Source of the DNA: Neurospora crassa OR74A
Lineage: Eukaryota > Ascomycota > Sordariomycetes > Sordariales > Sordariaceae
Direction of reading: 5' to 3'
Length of the DNA: 64,000 bases
Assembly (NCBI RefSeq): GCF_000182925.2
Contig: NC_026501.1
Location: 1,364,001 to 1,428,000 of the forward strand
Shown: piece after piece, positions 59,879-64,000 of the stretch
Numbering within the stretch: the stretch's first letter is position 1
How the letters are laid out: every line of letters starts with the position of its first letter
The notes under the pieces: generated by a model
What the model was told of the DNA's origin: nothing
The model's input: the letters and a program-made list of their open reading frames with translations, nothing else
Database searches by the model: none
Made by a program: the position numbers and the translations under genes

Positions 59879-62481
59879 CTTGTCACGATCCACGACTTGA
59901 CAAGGCAAAATGTCGCAAAAGGTCCAGGAGGCGTAGATTGCTTGGTAGTATGTCCAGATCCAATTCCTGTTTCAGTGAACGGTTGTAACCAAACTACTGG
60001 TATCAGCCAAGTGTTCCCAATAATGTTGTTGGTAGTAGGCACCTCTGGTGTAGTGGCGAAGCCGGCAAGGATGGATAGAGACTGTTGGTTGATAGTCCCA
60101 AGGTGGATGTGAAGGGTATTCTCGATTCAAGCAAGGACAAGATGGGGGCCCCGCGACGTGCTCGTAGACGAAAGTACCTACGCCGTTCGATACCTTCGAC
60201 AACAACGGAAGCAGTGTGGGTCAATGTACGGGAGGCATGCGGCAAGGGGTTAGGGGTGGTCAGAACAGCCGGGCCTATCAAGACGCCACGGGAAGACGTC
60301 TAGTGCTTTCTGGATCGGGAAGAGCAAGCAGGTGGGCTACCAGGGGAGGAGTGTCAAGGCTGCATATAGCCCTCGATGAGAAGGACGACACGACAGTGCG
60401 GGAGAGGTGTGCTTTTCTGTGATGGCTGCCGGGAGGAAGGTGTGTTCAAACCTGGGTAGATTAGCCAAAGAATCAGTTGGGCCGGTATAGTAGCATCCAA
60501 GTTTGCGGTGCCTCATACGCACCAGGTCTGGTCCCTCCGTGGGGATAAGAGTTCGTCAAGAGATGGGTGGGTCGATCAGGGCCAGTAGTGACATGCAATT
60601 GTTCTGTTGGTCTGCTAGGCTGGGACTACAAAACCTAAACAAGCACCGTCCTACCAGGCCATTGGCTGCCGCGTGTGGTGAGCGAAGGGACAGAGAGAAA
60701 ATTGTTATCAGGTCTGTGTAAAATACAGTAGGGTGCCGCGGCAGAACTCGAGATAGATTCGTATAGAGGGCCAATATGCTTGCTTGCCATGTAAATGGTA
60801 CGTCCGAGGGAGCTCGAACCAAGGGACGACGTACCTTTTGAGAGACATGGGACGAGCAGAGACGAAGGAGAGCTAAGGTACGGCCAACTCTCGGCAACCT
60901 CCTGCAACCCCAAGGTAAGGCAGAGGCAGCAAGGGTAAAGAAAAAGCCCTAACTGGCAACGCAGATTGCTGGGAAATGCCCCTGACGAGCAAGGAAGGCC
61001 GGTTCACTTGCAGAGATATTGGCTTCCGTCACGAATTCCGGTCGCTCCAGTTGTGTACAATCCTTGCTCGTTCAATGGGGAGGGGGTGTGCAGAACGAGA
61101 CCAGGCTATCCCGGCCCATATTGGAGTACACAATGAGGCTAGCCTTGATGGATTTAGTGAAGTGGGCAGTTCCAGATGGCCAAGCTTAAGCCGGGCCCGC
61201 TGGAGCCTGGGGTGGGCGCAGGAGATATTCAGGCGTAAGAGACTCCTGTCTGGTTACCAGTCCCGGCACAGTGGCGTTCTGGTGTTGTTGTTGATGATGT
61301 GACACAGACAGACAAACGTGTAACTGGAGTTCATCTGGAGGGAGGTGGTCCTTTCTTAGGCGACCAGAACAGCCTCAGAAGGCCAGTAATCAAGAATCGC
61401 GCCGGAAAACGGGGTGGTAACTTACATAGAACAATCCATGGTGGTCATGATGTGTCGGCCTCTTGAGGCGCAGAATTCGAGGCTGAAGAGGTGAGGTCGC
61501 ATACAGGCGGCCAACCCATTACTGCAAATCTGGATCGACATATCATGGAGGACTGAAGCAGACATGAGCCGCCAACACCAAATGCCTTGCCATGAATCCA
61601 TGGAGCAAAGCAGCCGAATATGGCTTGATTGAGGGGCGTCTCGTTTCCTCCATCTGCTGGGCTTGCCGTAGGTAAGTATTGCAAATGGTGGGTTGGGTCG
61701 CCGGAATTTGTTAGTGCAGCCAACGAGATACAGGCACTGCAGCGTCGTCAGGTACTACGGTTAGGTTTGCACCCATACACACCGAGACAAATCCGATTTG
61801 TCCAGAATCCGAGTCCATTTAGGTTCTCACCTCAGCACGGCTCTGAAGATTAACATCTGACTTTAGGCAAGGTGATTTCGTGGAATAAGGGAGAGAACCA
61901 CTGGGGTTGACATGCGGGCTACTCCTTTCGCCCTTGTCATGGGTGCCAGGTACGTAATCGGAGACGGGTTTCCAGGGAGGGGGGTACAAAGATGCTATTC
62001 GCTGACTTCACGCAGCAATAGAGACTGTGCTGTGCTGAGACATCATTCCATTGGGTTGAATTGATTGTCGCTATTACCGAAATGGGTAATCCAGCAGAGA
62101 CTGCATCGCCGAAAGAGGACTCTAAGCGGCCGAGATTCGCCAAGATTGAAGTCTCGATATCTCCATCTCCAGGACCAGTTTCCCCTTTTGAACCTAGGCC
62201 ATCTGAGTAGTGTCGTTCTGCACAATGCCCGACCTTGTCGCATGAACCGTGGCTCGCGTGACTTGGGGCCGGGCATCGTTCTGAGCGAACAGGCCCTTGA
62301 TGTCTTGGAGAGGGCCAGGGGGGTTGTCGAAAAGTTGCAAAATGCTTGTTTTCTGGAACTCGTTGCCCAATTCGGTCGAGATGCCGCACACAGTGATGAT
62401 CTGATGTCCCTCCAGGGTCAGAGTTATTAGCCCAGGTACACTAGCCCTCGCCTGCCCGTACTAAGGTGCCTGCCTGGGGAT

Positions 62482-62509
62482 GGAGGGCCTGGAGGGCCTG
62501 GAGGGCTCG
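62482..62509. repeat. GGAGGGCCT minisatellite
   Basis: Three tandem copies of a 9-base unit, the last one degenerate. Confidence 0.75.
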
Positions 62510-63769
62510 GTACCTACCTACCTGGGCTGTAGTAGTAACGACAGTGGTGGGTGGCACATTGCGCCCGTAGCACGCTGCTATTACCAACACTCAATCGGAG
62601 GTCTGGACGGGAGGTAACGAGGGAACGGGGGTGACGAAGTGGGAGTGTAGAGGGAGATAGGTAGAGGTAGCATTTTGAAATATCCAGATCGCGCTAAAGT
62701 CGCCGCGGCCTGGGAACGGGCGAGCCGTCTGCCCTGCGTGCCCTGTTATATGTAAGGTACCTTATCCGGCGTGCTGGTGATGCTGGTTTGAGGTCGTCTT
62801 GACTGTATTCACACGGGGTGTCGAAATGGCCAATGCCCCGTTCCTTGTGCCTGCCCCGTCTACACTACATATCGCCAATCAGGGACTTTAACCTTCCCGG
62901 TCTGGCTTGAACTGGATCGCCGCCAGGGGTCTCCAAATTTCTCTCAATATTCCTTCCAATCTCGTACCGGTGACAGCAGCCTTCCTCGCTGCAACCTTCC
63001 CTTCGTACCACTGCACCTGGGGGATGTCCACGCCCTAGACCTAGCAGATTGCTCTACGGTACGGGCTGTCCACAACGCAATCGTCCCACTTTTCCTTAGT
63101 TCTTTCGGTGGATCTTTCTTTTTTCCTTCTCTTTTCTTGGTTATTTAGAGGTATTGATGTCTTCGAGAAGCTTATCAGCCCAAACGGGAAGGGCGATTCC
63201 GTGTCTCGGGGAGCTCGTGCTTCCCGGTAAAAGTGTGTGGTGTAAAATGTCCCTGTGCGGTTGGGATCTGTTAGCGTTCACTGGTGGAAAGAGCGACGGA
63301 CGTTGAGACTTGGGGGAGTGCAGCTTCTGTACCACCAGAGCGAGTGCGGGGGGTCGGATGTTCATCGGGGGGTTCGCCTACAGGCCGGGGAACTCCAATT
63401 TTCTGCGACTCTTCATCTCTTGCACAAATCAACCACCTGCAGCCCAACGGCGGTCACCTTCTGGATCCATTCCATCGCCAACTCCAGTTGCCCTCGCGAC
63501 CGACTTGCACCCCGACTCAAACTGCTGGCGTCCTCTCACCACCCGTATCAGAGAAACAGTGACGGCAACGTCATGCGGCCCCGAAGACGACTCGCTTTTG
63601 GCTTGGTCACTTCGGGCTAGACCGGGACCCCGCTTACTGGCCCTCTGGCCGCCTTTTGCGGCCACCACAGCCATGTTGGAAGCTACCGTGCTTCAACCAC
63701 CAACACTCCGCCTCCGGCCGATATAAAACCGGGCCTGACATACCGGCCCACTAGACGTCGACGAGCAAC

Positions 63770-64000
63770 ATGTGGATGGGGCATTGGGAACACGGTACCG
63801 TCGGGTTGGTTAGTTGGAGGCTCGTCATGGAGGGTTTCCGGAGGCCCAGGTGGAGGAAAAGCCCAAGTGGAGGAATAGCACACTCCCCTGCTCTCAACTC
63901 GCCAAAGGCGTCGAGCGCGGCCTTGAGAGCTCCGTCGCCTATTGTTGCAGCCTCTTCTGCATCCGACCAAAGATGTCATCTGAGATGGACCATGGAAACA
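63770..64000 (+). CDS. Possible 5' part of a gene running off the window
   Basis: ATG at 63770 opens a frame of 77 codons without stop to the window end, 40-50 bases after a GATATAAAAC box. The predicted start (MWMGHWEHGTVGLVSW) has no recognised motif and the antisense strand is also open, so chance is quite possible. Confidence 0.2.
   Translation, partial: MWMGHWEHGTVGLVSWRLVMEGFRRPRWRKSPSGGIAHSPALNSPKASSAALRAPSPIVAASSASDQRCHLRWTMET

Larger units (their letters stand above)
59705..64000. other. 4.3-kb region without a firm gene
   Basis: The left end is the promoter of the small gene. The block 61980-62430 has coding-like stretches on both strands but no complete gene. A GGAGGGCCT minisatellite lies at 62482. 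A TATA-like box at 63721 precedes an ATG (63770) whose frame stays open to the window end. Nothing else is recognised. Confidence 0.45.

Overview
The window is nuclear DNA of a filamentous ascomycete, most likely Sordariomycetes and close to Neurospora/Sordaria. The evidence is short introns (55-70 nt, plus two longer ones) with GTRNGT-type donors and CTRAC-type branch sites, C-ending codons in the conserved genes, a Neurospora-type initiator tRNA, TTAGGG-like telomeric motifs, and intergenic DNA rich in homopolymers and in TACC, CAGT, GAA and TG repeats. Species assignment is inference; no rDNA or mating-type marker is present.

Layout. 1-1938: gene-free. 1939-4323 (-): a 750-residue multi-span membrane protein with three exons. 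5550-7000 (-): a 464-residue SET-domain protein with two exons. 9796-11730 (+): a 644-residue secreted Pro/Ala/Ser/Thr-rich wall or mucin-like protein. 12742-12813 (+): initiator tRNA-Met. 13-20 kb: no recognisable gene. 19996-21684 (-): an F-box-like protein with a Cys-rich C-terminal half. 21.7-29.7 kb: about 8 kb without a recognisable gene. 29683-31617 (-): a DUF3176-type membrane protein whose single open frame is broken only by two TAG codons. 32217-33885 (+): an agmatinase/ureohydrolase with a probable signal peptide and six exons. 35161-43026 (-): FAB1, the PtdIns3P 5-kinase. 44913-49614 (+): CFT1/CPSF160, five exons. 49.6-64 kb: almost gene-free, except for a 52-residue Cys-containing protein gene at 59546-59704 (-) with its own TATA box.

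Functionally the window mixes conserved core genes (FAB1 in endosome/vacuole lipid signalling, CFT1 in mRNA 3'-end formation, initiator tRNA in translation start) with lineage-restricted surface or regulatory genes. No operon, CRISPR, intact transposon or clear secondary-metabolite cluster is visible. FAB1 and CFT1 are divergent across 1.9 kb; the DUF3176 gene and the agmatinase are divergent across 0.6 kb.

The most notable observation is the DUF3176 gene. Its 645-codon frame is otherwise intact, both interruptions are TAG, and the first lies where this family usually has a second Trp of a WW pair. That is the pattern expected if perithecium-specific A-to-I mRNA editing (UAG to UGG) is needed to make the protein, as known from Neurospora and Fusarium. 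A recent pseudogene, or CpA-to-TpA (RIP-type) mutation, is the alternative.
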